Notes under the pieces: generated by a model
The model's input: only the letters and a program-made list of their open reading frames with translations
Databases searched by the model: none
What the model was told of the DNA's origin: nothing
Shown here: piece after piece, positions 42,857-50,195 of the stretch
Layout: the number at the start of each line of letters is the position of its first letter
Numbering within the stretch: the stretch's first letter is position 1
Translations under genes and position numbers: made by a program
Assembly (NCBI GenBank): GCA_018968885.1
Contig: JAGWZK010000007.1
Span: 62,001 to 126,000, forward strand
Direction of reading: 5' to 3'
Source: Planctomycetota bacterium
GTDB lineage: Bacteria; Planctomycetota; Phycisphaerae; Phycisphaerales; UBA1924
DNA: 64,000 bases

Positions 42857-43582
42857 TTAGGGGCGAGATGGTGGTGTCGGTGCCGCACCGGACGTCTCAC
42901 TCGGCGTCGCAACTGAAGCAACGTCAGCGGGAGGTGGGCCTGCGCTATCAGGCTTGCGGAACACTTTCAGCACGAGTACACCAGCGATCACCACCACACC
43001 GAGAATGACTGTCGCGATGTTGAAGTACTTTTCGATAATGCGTTTCATCGGAGGGCCAAATGCCCAAAGCATCGCAGCCACGGCAAAGAAAAGAAGAAAT
43101 CGCCCGACGATACTGGCGATCATGAACTCCATCCAGTCAGCTTTGAGAATTCCTGCCGCGAGCGTGAAAATCTTGTAGGGGTGAATGGCGATCGCACCGC
43201 CGACGAGCAGCCCGAGGGAACTGCTCGCCTCACGAGCCAGATCCATCACTTTGGGTGAGACCCATTGGCTGACTCTGTCTGCAAAGTGATACCCGATTCC
43301 ATAACCGACCATGCCCCCAAGCACCGAGGAAACGCCCGAAACCAGCGCATACCACCAGGCCTTGTCACGCCTGGCCAGCGTCATGGGAATCTGCAGGGCG
43401 ATCGAGGGAATGGGAAAGAAGATCGACTCGGTAAAGTTCAGAATTGCCAGCCACCATGTGGAGTGGCGATGATCGGCAAAGCTGAGCGTCCAGTCATACA
43501 GGCGACGGTGAATAGCCCACTTTGGCACTGGCGGCTTTGTGTGGGTGGTGTCAGTGCTCAAAACGGATGGTGCGCCACTCAT
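42857..43582 (-). CDS. YqaA/DedA-like VTT-domain membrane protein
   Basis: This 241-residue inner-membrane protein of the VTT (SNARE-associated/DedA-like) superfamily starts at ATG 43582, overlapping the lgt stop by 4 bases. After a short cytoplasmic N-terminus comes NFTESIFFPIPSIALQIPM, the YqaA-type re-entrant motif with Glu and Pro-rich FFPIP. Next are GMVGYGIGYHFADRV, a Gly-rich second repeat (LLVGGAIAIHPYKIFTLAAG), and a final helix. DedA relatives move undecaprenyl phosphate or other lipids across the membrane; that role here is inference. The C-terminal ~30 residues are a disordered Pro/Ser tail. Confidence 0.9.
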   Translation of the reverse strand: MSGAPSVLSTDTTHTKPPVPKWAIHRRLYDWTLSFADHRHSTWWLAILNFTESIFFPIPSIALQIPMTLARRDKAWWYALVSGVSSVLGGMVGYGIGYHFADRVSQWVSPKVMDLAREASSSLGLLVGGAIAIHPYKIFTLAAGILKADWMEFMIASIVGRFLLFFAVAAMLWAFGPPMKRIIEKYFNIATVILGVVVIAGVLVLKVFRKPDSAGPPPADVASVATPSETSGAAPTPPSRP

Positions 43583-44646
43583 GAAGCCACCACCAGCTTA
43601 TTGACCTGCGCATGCCGACGAACCACAATGAACATCAAGATCACTCCCACGATCGCCATGCCCACACTGAACCACTGACCTCGCGAAAGACCCATGACCG
43701 TCTTGATGGCCAACTGTGAATCAGGCAAACGGTACAACTCGGTGATCACTCGACTCAATCCATAGCAGATCATGAAAAGACAGCCAATGACACCCGGCCG
43801 ACGCGGAAAGATCCCAAATCGCGGCAACGCAACCACCCACAGAATCGCACCGGTCACCACCCCTTCGGCCAGCAACTGATACACCTGGCTGGGGTGCCGC
43901 GCAGAGATCAACGGCTCCAACTGCTGCGCAAGTCCCTGATTACCACTTAACACTTTGTGCACCAGAATCGAAACCGCAGCATCGGCATCGGGTTCTCCGG
44001 GTGCAGCCACCGCGGCGATCGCCTGAATTTTTGCGAGCTGTTCCGGTGTCTGCACCAGAGATTGGCCACTGGTCAATTCATGCGGAAAGCGCACTGCCCA
44101 CCAAGGGGCACTCTCGCCGGGGGGCGAAGCAATCCTCCCCAGCAATTCGCCATTGATAAAGTTGGCGAGCCGCCCCAACCCAAGCCCGACGGGTGTGCAC
44201 AAGGCCAGCACATCGAAGAAGTGCATGATGGGTATGGCGTTGCTGCGCGTGCCGTCTGGTTGCCTCCGACCACGCGCAAACCATATCGCCGCGATGATCA
44301 CCCCTAGCAATCCGCCGTGAAACGACATGCCACCACGTTGCAGTTGGAAGAGATCCCAGAATGGGAAAGACGAATGGAATGAAATCAGGATCGAGGGTTC
44401 ATAGAGCAGGCAATACCCGACTCGCCCGCCGACGATGACTCCTGCCATCAACGCCAGCATGGCATCGGGAATGCGCTCGGCAGTGAGCATGGAGCGCCCG
44501 GTCCGCGCCAGGCGAAGCATGAGCCAATACGCCAGACCAAATGAAACAACGTACGATAATCCGTACCAGCGAATGCCAAGTTCGCCCGAGATGCGAAAGA
44601 GAAATGGATCAAAGGTGTTGTAAAACGCCGCGAGTGGTAGGTGCAT
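43579..44646 (-). CDS. lgt: Prolipoprotein diacylglyceryl transferase
   Basis: This enzyme attaches diacylglycerol to the lipobox cysteine, the first step of lipoprotein maturation at the inner membrane. It has 355 residues. Motifs: IRWYGLSYVVSFGLAYWL, GGMSFHGGLLGVIIA (with the essential His), GLGLGRLANFINGELLGR (the Lgt signature with key Arg, Asn and Glu), and RHPSQVYQLLAEGV. An insertion of about 60 residues (~190-240, SPPGESAPWWAVRF to ISARHPSQ) follows the signature, making it longer than the E. coli enzyme (291). The ATG is at 44646, sharing one base with the tatD stop (TGATG). Confidence 0.97.
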   Translation of the reverse strand: MHLPLAAFYNTFDPFLFRISGELGIRWYGLSYVVSFGLAYWLMLRLARTGRSMLTAERIPDAMLALMAGVIVGGRVGYCLLYEPSILISFHSSFPFWDLFQLQRGGMSFHGGLLGVIIAAIWFARGRRQPDGTRSNAIPIMHFFDVLALCTPVGLGLGRLANFINGELLGRIASPPGESAPWWAVRFPHELTSGQSLVQTPEQLAKIQAIAAVAAPGEPDADAAVSILVHKVLSGNQGLAQQLEPLISARHPSQVYQLLAEGVVTGAILWVVALPRFGIFPRRPGVIGCLFMICYGLSRVITELYRLPDSQLAIKTVMGLSRGQWFSVGMAIVGVILMFIVVRRHAQVNKLVVAS

Positions 44647-45512
44647 CACCCTGCTCCTCCACTGCTGCGCAGGGTCACTTTGCCATCAACACTTTCGATG
44701 AGGCCGAAGAACCTCGCTGTGTTGGCACGCAAATGGTCATGCAATTCTTCAAAGGCCATGTCAAGTGCCACCGCCAGGGCCTTGGCGGACACACTGGTCA
44801 TCCACGGCGCGCACGGTCTTACCGATCGGTGCGGATCAGGGGACAGGAACGGCGCATCGGTCTCGACCAAGATGCGGCCGATGGGCGCCAGCCGCGCCGC
44901 CTCACGAATATCGCGGGCATTCTTGTAGGTAATCACGCCGGTGAATGACACATACGCCCCGAAGTCCAAAAGCAGCGCCATGTCCTTGGGAGTACCCGTG
45001 AAGCAGTGAAAGACGAATCGCGAAGGGTCGATACCGCTATCGCGCAGAATCGGGATCAACTCAGCAAAGGCCTCGCGGCAGTGAATGACAACCGGCTTCA
45101 CGATCGATCTGCCTGCCAAGTCCGTCGCGCTCTTTATCAACGCCAGGTGCTCATCCAGTATGGCACGCTGCGTGCGCTGATCGGGCTCGGTGTAATGCCG
45201 ATCCAGCCCCAGCTCCCCCCACGCGACGCAGCGCTCATCGCGAATCACCGTGAGCAGGTTTCCCCACTCGTGAGGCCCCTCATGCGAATGCAGCGGGTGA
45301 ATGCCGCTGGTGCAGAAGATCTCCCCGGTAAAGGCCTTGGCCAGTGCAAGTGCTTCCAGACAATCTGCTGTCGTGGTTGAAATCGAGACGCACGCCGATA
45401 CGCCATGCTGGCGTGCCTGGTCGAGCGTGGCACGGGTCTTTCCGGCAAAGTCGGGGAAAGTCAGATGACAGTGGGTGTCGATCACCCCGGAGGATAGGAA
45501 TTGGCAGTCCAT
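44646..45512 (-). CDS. tatD: TatD-family metal-dependent deoxyribonuclease
   Basis: This 288-residue TIM-barrel hydrolase has the TatD metal ligands: VIDTHCHL (HxH) at the start, WGELGLDRHY with the bridging Glu, VIHCREAF, FHCFTGTPKD, and VETDAPFLSPDPHR with the last Asp. Members act as 3'-5' DNA or RNA exonucleases in repair and quality control. The open frame runs on to 45983, but I chose ATG 45512 because the extension is not TatD-like and overlaps the divergent gene. It is the first gene of the seven-gene operon ending at the DUF255 protein. The PHRSVRPCAP segment deviates slightly from the usual P...RGKRN.P. Confidence 0.93.
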   Translation of the reverse strand: MDCQFLSSGVIDTHCHLTFPDFAGKTRATLDQARQHGVSACVSISTTTADCLEALALAKAFTGEIFCTSGIHPLHSHEGPHEWGNLLTVIRDERCVAWGELGLDRHYTEPDQRTQRAILDEHLALIKSATDLAGRSIVKPVVIHCREAFAELIPILRDSGIDPSRFVFHCFTGTPKDMALLLDFGAYVSFTGVITYKNARDIREAARLAPIGRILVETDAPFLSPDPHRSVRPCAPWMTSVSAKALAVALDMAFEELHDHLRANTARFFGLIESVDGKVTLRSSGGAG

Positions 45513-45611
45513 GCAAGCCGCCTGACCGACACCTGCCCACCTGAAACTCCGGCCGCAACACCCCGGCAGGCCTTCCGGGAACCCGTGTCGAAGTGGCGGG
45601 TATGCTCTGCC

Positions 45612-47249
45612 ATGCCCACCCACGTTTTCGCCACTTGCCGCACTCACGCCCTGCCCTTGGCTGTCACCCTGGTTGCGGGGACGCTGTGGCTCTTTCATCC
45701 TTCGGCACACGCCGGGACATTCGAGCCGGAATCGGCAACAGCGAAGCAGGCCGAAGTTGCTCCGGAAAGCGTGGTGACCCGGAAAGACACCTACATCGTG
45801 GAGATGGAAGGTCAGCCCGCAGGAACCAGCGTCACCACCGAAAGCCGAGAAGGCGCCAATATCGCGACGCGATCTGAGATGAAGTTCTCCCTCCGCCGAG
45901 GCGAGGTAGAAATCAAGATTCTGGTGCAGACTGAGTTCATCGAAACTGCCGACGGCAAACCCATCTCCATGAAGTCGCGGCAAGTGCTGGCCAGTTTGCC
46001 CAAAGAAGAAACCTACACCTTTGGCGATCAGGAAGTCACGATCGTCACCTCGGCCATGGGCAAACCCATCACCACGACCAAGCCCCTCCCCCCCGGCGGA
46101 TGGCTCACCCCGGCCAAGGCAACTCGCACGGCGCGCGAAATGGCCAAGAAGGGTGAGGAGAAGATCGTATTTTCGACCATCGATCCATCCAACGGCCTGA
46201 ATGTGGTACAGATGGAACGCACTCGCGACAAGAAAGAGAAAATCAAAGTCGGCGGGCAGGAAGTCGATGCCCGAAAGTGGAACACCGCAGTCGTCATGTC
46301 CACGGGCATGCGCATCGAAAGTGCCGAATGGGTGGACGAAGATGGGGAACTGCTTCGCAGCAGCATGAGCTTTGGTGGCATCTCGATGAATCTGGTGCGA
46401 GCCGCCGAGGCCGATTCCGGGCGCACGTTCAAGGGGCCGGAATTGATGGTCAATCTCTTCGTCAAACCTGACAAGCCCATCAACGACCCGCGGCGCAGCA
46501 AGATGATGACATATGTGCTGCGCGTCAAAGATGGCGAACTCCCGGACTTGCCGAGTGAGGCCGGGCAGACGTTCACGCGTATCGATGCCTCTTCAGCGAC
46601 GGTCGCTGTGAATGCCGTGCAAAGCGCTCTGGCCCCGGGGAAAGATCATCCCGAAAGTCTCAAGGAATATCTGGATTCGTCGAGCATGATCGATGCCCGC
46701 GATGAGAAGATCGCAGAACTCGCCAGCGCCGCAGTAAAGGATGTTCCCGCCGGTCAGATGGCGGCGCGGGCCGAAGCGCTCCGCCGCGCGGTGTATCAGC
46801 ACATCAACAAGAAAGCTCTGGATGTGGGATTTGGGTCCGCGAGTGAGACCGCCCGCAGTGGCGTGGGCGACTGCTCAGAACACGGCGTTCTGCTTGCTGC
46901 GATGCTCCGCCAGCAGGGCATACCCGCTCGCGTTGTCGCCGGGTTGATCTACGCGGACCAGTTTGCCGGAGAGCGCGGCATCTTCGGGTATCACATGTGG
47001 ACTCAGGCGCTGATCGAAAAGAATGGCGGCAAACGCTGGGTGGATCTGGACGCGACTCTGCCTCCTGGCACACCCAGTGATGCCACGCATATCGCTGTCA
47101 GCGTCACGGCTCTTGCGGATGGTGAGTTGCAATCGTCGATGATGAACCTGATGCCACTTCTTGGGCGGCTGGAGATTGAAGTGCAGAACGCCGTAGCGAC
47201 GCCACGAGAGAAAACAGCCCCCAAGCCCCAGCCCGCTGGCACTCGCTGA
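45612..47249 (+). CDS. Secreted transglutaminase-like protein
   Basis: The start is ATG 45612 (MPTHVFATCRTHALPLAVTL), giving a signal peptide ending AHA and a 545-residue product; the frame continues upstream without support. Residues ~60-350 form a beta-rich domain (KDTYIVEMEGQPAGTSVTTE). The C-terminal ~160 residues are a transglutaminase-like core: GVGDCSEHGVLLAAMLRQQ with the catalytic Cys, GYHMWTQALI with His, and RWVDLDATLP with Asp. Such periplasmic proteins are often peptidases or crosslinkers; MoxR operons frequently contain one, but here none is linked. It is followed after 11 bases by nnrD. Confidence 0.9.
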   Translation: MPTHVFATCRTHALPLAVTLVAGTLWLFHPSAHAGTFEPESATAKQAEVAPESVVTRKDTYIVEMEGQPAGTSVTTESREGANIATRSEMKFSLRRGEVEIKILVQTEFIETADGKPISMKSRQVLASLPKEETYTFGDQEVTIVTSAMGKPITTTKPLPPGGWLTPAKATRTAREMAKKGEEKIVFSTIDPSNGLNVVQMERTRDKKEKIKVGGQEVDARKWNTAVVMSTGMRIESAEWVDEDGELLRSSMSFGGISMNLVRAAEADSGRTFKGPELMVNLFVKPDKPINDPRRSKMMTYVLRVKDGELPDLPSEAGQTFTRIDASSATVAVNAVQSALAPGKDHPESLKEYLDSSSMIDARDEKIAELASAAVKDVPAGQMAARAEALRRAVYQHINKKALDVGFGSASETARSGVGDCSEHGVLLAAMLRQQGIPARVVAGLIYADQFAGERGIFGYHMWTQALIEKNGGKRWVDLDATLPPGTPSDATHIAVSVTALADGELQSSMMNLMPLLGRLEIEVQNAVATPREKTAPKPQPAGTR

Positions 47250-47260
47250 GGAGAACGATC

Positions 47261-48154
47261 ATGCTGCACGTTCGCCTGTCCCGGCGTGACCCGGAAGGTC
47301 ACAAGGGACATTTCGGGCAGGTTGGCGTTGTTGGCGGTTGTGCCCACGTCTCGTCGCTGATGATCGGGGCACCTGCCCTCGCGGCGTTGGGGGCCCTGCG
47401 CGCTGGGTGTGGTCTGGTACGCATCGCCTCTCCCATGCCCATCGCAAATGAGTGTCTCACGCTGGTGCCCAGCGCCATGGCGATTCCGCTCGCTTGCGAT
47501 GGGACTGGATCGTTGATTCCCCACGAATCAGTCGCGTCCGTCGATGCGCTGTCGCAGTGGGCCTCCGCACTCGTCATCGGGCCAGGAATGGGTCGAAGCG
47601 AGGGCGTGACAGCGATCTCGCTTCGGGGAATACAGCAGGACCATTGCCCTGTGATCGTCGATGCCGATGCCCTGAATGCGCTCGCCGAAGTGCCGGATCT
47701 GGCCCGCGAAGTGCGCGGCAAAGTGATATTCACGCCACACCCCGGAGAGTTTGCTCGGCTGGCCAAGGGTTTAGGCATCGCGCCGATCACGCACGATTCG
47801 GCGAGTCGTCAATCAGGGGCCGAGGCTCTCGCACAGCGGTTGGGCATCATCGTGGTGCTCAAAGGCGCGGGAACGGTCGTGACCGACGGACAGAACACCT
47901 GGACCTGCGGGCACAGCGTGCCCACGCTGGCAATTCCCGGCAGCGGCGACGTGCTTGCCGGCGTGATTGCAGGATTGATCGCGCAGCATCGTGGGCCGCG
48001 TACCTCACTTCTCGATCTGGTGTGCATCGCCGTCGAGGCTCATGCCGTTGCCGGCGAAACCTGGGCACAATGCCATCACGCCAGCGGAGGGATGCTGGCA
48101 TCCGAACTTGCCGGATTGATTCCTCGCACTCTGGAAGAGCTGCGAGAAGAATGA
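47261..48154 (+). CDS. nnrD: ADP-dependent NAD(P)H-hydrate dehydratase domain (stand-alone)
   Basis: This cytoplasmic enzyme repairs hydrated NAD(P)H using ADP or ATP. It is 297 residues. Family motifs are GHFGQVGVVGGCAH, LVIGPGMGRSEGV, VIVDADALNALAE, VIFTPHPGEFARLAKGLG, VVLKGAGTVVTDG and PGSGDVLAGVIAGLIAQHR, of the ribokinase-like fold. The usual N-terminal epimerase half (NnrE), fused in E. coli YjeF, is absent. The segment before GSGD reads HSVPTLAIPGSGD rather than the common NPGLAxGGSGD, so the substrate loop differs. A GGAG ribosome site is 7 bases before the ATG. It converges on the autotransporter-like gene with 11 bases between the stops. Confidence 0.93.
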   Translation: MLHVRLSRRDPEGHKGHFGQVGVVGGCAHVSSLMIGAPALAALGALRAGCGLVRIASPMPIANECLTLVPSAMAIPLACDGTGSLIPHESVASVDALSQWASALVIGPGMGRSEGVTAISLRGIQQDHCPVIVDADALNALAEVPDLAREVRGKVIFTPHPGEFARLAKGLGIAPITHDSASRQSGAEALAQRLGIIVVLKGAGTVVTDGQNTWTCGHSVPTLAIPGSGDVLAGVIAGLIAQHRGPRTSLLDLVCIAVEAHAVAGETWAQCHHASGGMLASELAGLIPRTLEELREE

Positions 48155-48165
48155 TGTTTGACAAC

Positions 48166-50049
48166 TCAGCGACGACGACGACGCATGGCGAGCAATCCGC
48201 CAGCCACAGCCAAAGCGCCAGTAGCAGGCGTGGGAACGCTCAGCACTGTAATGCGCAGGACCCCGTCGTCGAAGTCTGCACCGAAGCGGAATCGCCCCTG
48301 ACTGAGGCCGTTGATTTCAAACTCGCCTGATGTCTGGCCATCCAGGATCTGAAGGATGTCGAAGAAATCGCCGACCTGAGCACTAAAGCCGGGAAGCAGC
48401 GACAAATTGATCTGATTTCCCTGGAAGTTGGCATTCCCTCGGATGATCAGCGTGTCGTAGTCCACACCCTGCAACCCGGTTGCCAACTCAATGTCCAGCA
48501 CACTGCTGGGAGAGAAAATCACTGACCCGTTGATCTCGAGACGGCCCGGAGACGCACCTGGTGAGATCAGTGCATTGGAAGTGAAGCCGCCCGCCGCGCT
48601 CACAACACCAGTGCCTCGCAAAGGTGCGTTCTGGTTGAAGTTGCCCACGACATCCAGACGACCGTTGATGATCTCCACCGTGCCGCCGTAGTTGAATGTC
48701 CCCTGCACTGTCACGATTGACTGATCCCGCCCGATCGTTCCAATGCGCAGCGCCGTGTCGGCAGCCAAGGTCAAACCGGTTGCAAACGTGAAATCGCGGC
48801 CGTCAAGCACGCGGAACTCGCCGCCAGTGCCAATGCCGTTGAAGTTTCTCAGGCCGTTGAATCCGTTCTGATCCAGGACGCGCCCTGTTTCCCCCAGAGC
48901 GAGCTTCCAAGTCAAGGTCGTGATGTTGGCACCTTCGTACACGAAATCGCCCGAAACCTGCACTTCGCCGGTGCTCGGGGTGAATGTCGATCCGGTACGA
49001 ACGGAGAAACGTGAACCCTCGCCGATTTCCAAAAGCCCCTGATTGGTGAAGCTTCCGGTGGTAGTGAAAGTCTGGCCATCCAGGATGCGAAGAGCTCCGC
49101 CCTGGTTGACTTGCTCAATCGCGCCAATCGGCGAGAAAACCGAATTGGTTCCCGAAAGCGTCACATCACCAGACAGACGGCGAATCGAACTCACGCCGCT
49201 GAAGGCGAGCGTGGCGTTCTCTCGCACAATCCAGGTGCCACCAGTTAATTCATCATCTTCAGATTCAAAATCATCCACATCCGTGATGGAGAGCGTGCCA
49301 GTGACTACTTCAACCGTACCGGTCGCGTTCTTGAAGAGCACGCTATCAATCAAGGTTGTGCCCGTGCCGCCGTCCTTGACAAACTTCCCCTCATTGACGA
49401 ACTGGCTCTGGTCACCAATCAGGTTCCAAGACATCGTGCCATCACCAGTGGCCGTAAAGGTTGACTTGGAACGGTTGAAGAACTTGGAAGTCGAAGCCAT
49501 CGAATCCAGTTTGATTGCCACGTTTCCCTGCCACGACGCAGTCGGACCACCGTGATCGATCTCCGTGTCGCAGATTTCATTCTCATTGGCGCCGGCAAAG
49601 GTAATGGAGCTGTTGGAGCCAAGCAGCACCTTTGTTCCGCCAAACCACGCATCAGACAAAAGCGCATTGCCCCCGATGGTCAGCGTGCCGGTCTCGCCGT
49701 CGCCTGACACCCGCCCTCCAGTAAGTGAAAAATCACTCACCACGTTCATCGTCTGGTCATTGAGCGCCAGATTCGGCCGCAAACCGATCGTCAGCGAAGT
49801 CACCGTGATCGTGGTGTCCAGCGTGACCACAAAGTTGTTCGACCCCGTCGGATCAATCGTCACGTCATACTCATCTTCCCCGTTGTTGTTGGGAAAATTC
49901 GGCTCGATCGACCATGCCGTCGAGCTTGTCCACACATCATCTGTGTCACTGAGCCAGTTGGCGGGAATGAAAGCGAGCGCCGCTGACGTACCAGCAGCCA
50001 GCGCCAGAATAGCGGCGGTCACACGAGTCGAGTTTGTCACGTTGGTCAT
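48166..50049 (-). CDS. Secreted autotransporter-type passenger with PEP-CTERM-like tail
   Basis: This 627-residue protein starts at ATG 50049 with GGGGAA a few bases upstream. The signal peptide is TAAILALAAGTSAALAFI. The body is a beta-helix-like passenger built from repeats of the form LTGGTWIVRENATLAFSG, ILDGQTFTTTGSFTNQGLLE and GEFRVLDGRDFTFATGLTL. The C-terminus is a sorting signal: VPTPATG, a hydrophobic stretch, then MRRRRR, like PEP-CTERM proteins of Planctomycetota that are processed by an exosortase. No exosortase gene is in this window. Probably a surface or exopolysaccharide-associated protein. Confidence 0.88.
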   Translation of the reverse strand: MTNVTNSTRVTAAILALAAGTSAALAFIPANWLSDTDDVWTSSTAWSIEPNFPNNNGEDEYDVTIDPTGSNNFVVTLDTTITVTSLTIGLRPNLALNDQTMNVVSDFSLTGGRVSGDGETGTLTIGGNALLSDAWFGGTKVLLGSNSSITFAGANENEICDTEIDHGGPTASWQGNVAIKLDSMASTSKFFNRSKSTFTATGDGTMSWNLIGDQSQFVNEGKFVKDGGTGTTLIDSVLFKNATGTVEVVTGTLSITDVDDFESEDDELTGGTWIVRENATLAFSGVSSIRRLSGDVTLSGTNSVFSPIGAIEQVNQGGALRILDGQTFTTTGSFTNQGLLEIGEGSRFSVRTGSTFTPSTGEVQVSGDFVYEGANITTLTWKLALGETGRVLDQNGFNGLRNFNGIGTGGEFRVLDGRDFTFATGLTLAADTALRIGTIGRDQSIVTVQGTFNYGGTVEIINGRLDVVGNFNQNAPLRGTGVVSAAGGFTSNALISPGASPGRLEINGSVIFSPSSVLDIELATGLQGVDYDTLIIRGNANFQGNQINLSLLPGFSAQVGDFFDILQILDGQTSGEFEINGLSQGRFRFGADFDDGVLRITVLSVPTPATGALAVAGGLLAMRRRRR

Positions 50050-50139
50050 AAATTCCCCAAGGTCAGAACCCGACTTGGGCCTGACTCCTGCTTTGGGTCT
50101 CTCCTTCTCTCCGGACGAATCGTACCTGATCTGTCAACT

Positions 50140-50158
50140 CCGAGAAGTTCATTCTCGG
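50140..50158. other. Perfect inverted repeat between kinase and passenger genes
   Basis: CCGAGAA (50140-50146), loop GTTCA, TTCTCGG (50152-50158). It lies in the 146-base gap upstream of the passenger gene and 37 bases after the kinase stop. No T-tract follows on the minus strand, so it is either a weak terminator of the kinase transcript or an operator-like element for the passenger gene. A TTGACA lies at 50131-50136 on the minus strand, just past the stem, but no good -10 follows at the right distance. Confidence 0.5.
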
Positions 50159-50195
50159 ACGTTCAGCAGACGTTTTTTGGTGCATTCTGGCGGCC

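Noticed and set aside
44646-45983. Extended N-terminus of tatD (445 residues)
   Set aside because: The first ~157 residues do not match the TatD family and overlap the divergent transglutaminase-like gene's signal peptide; ATG 45512 gives a normal-length protein.
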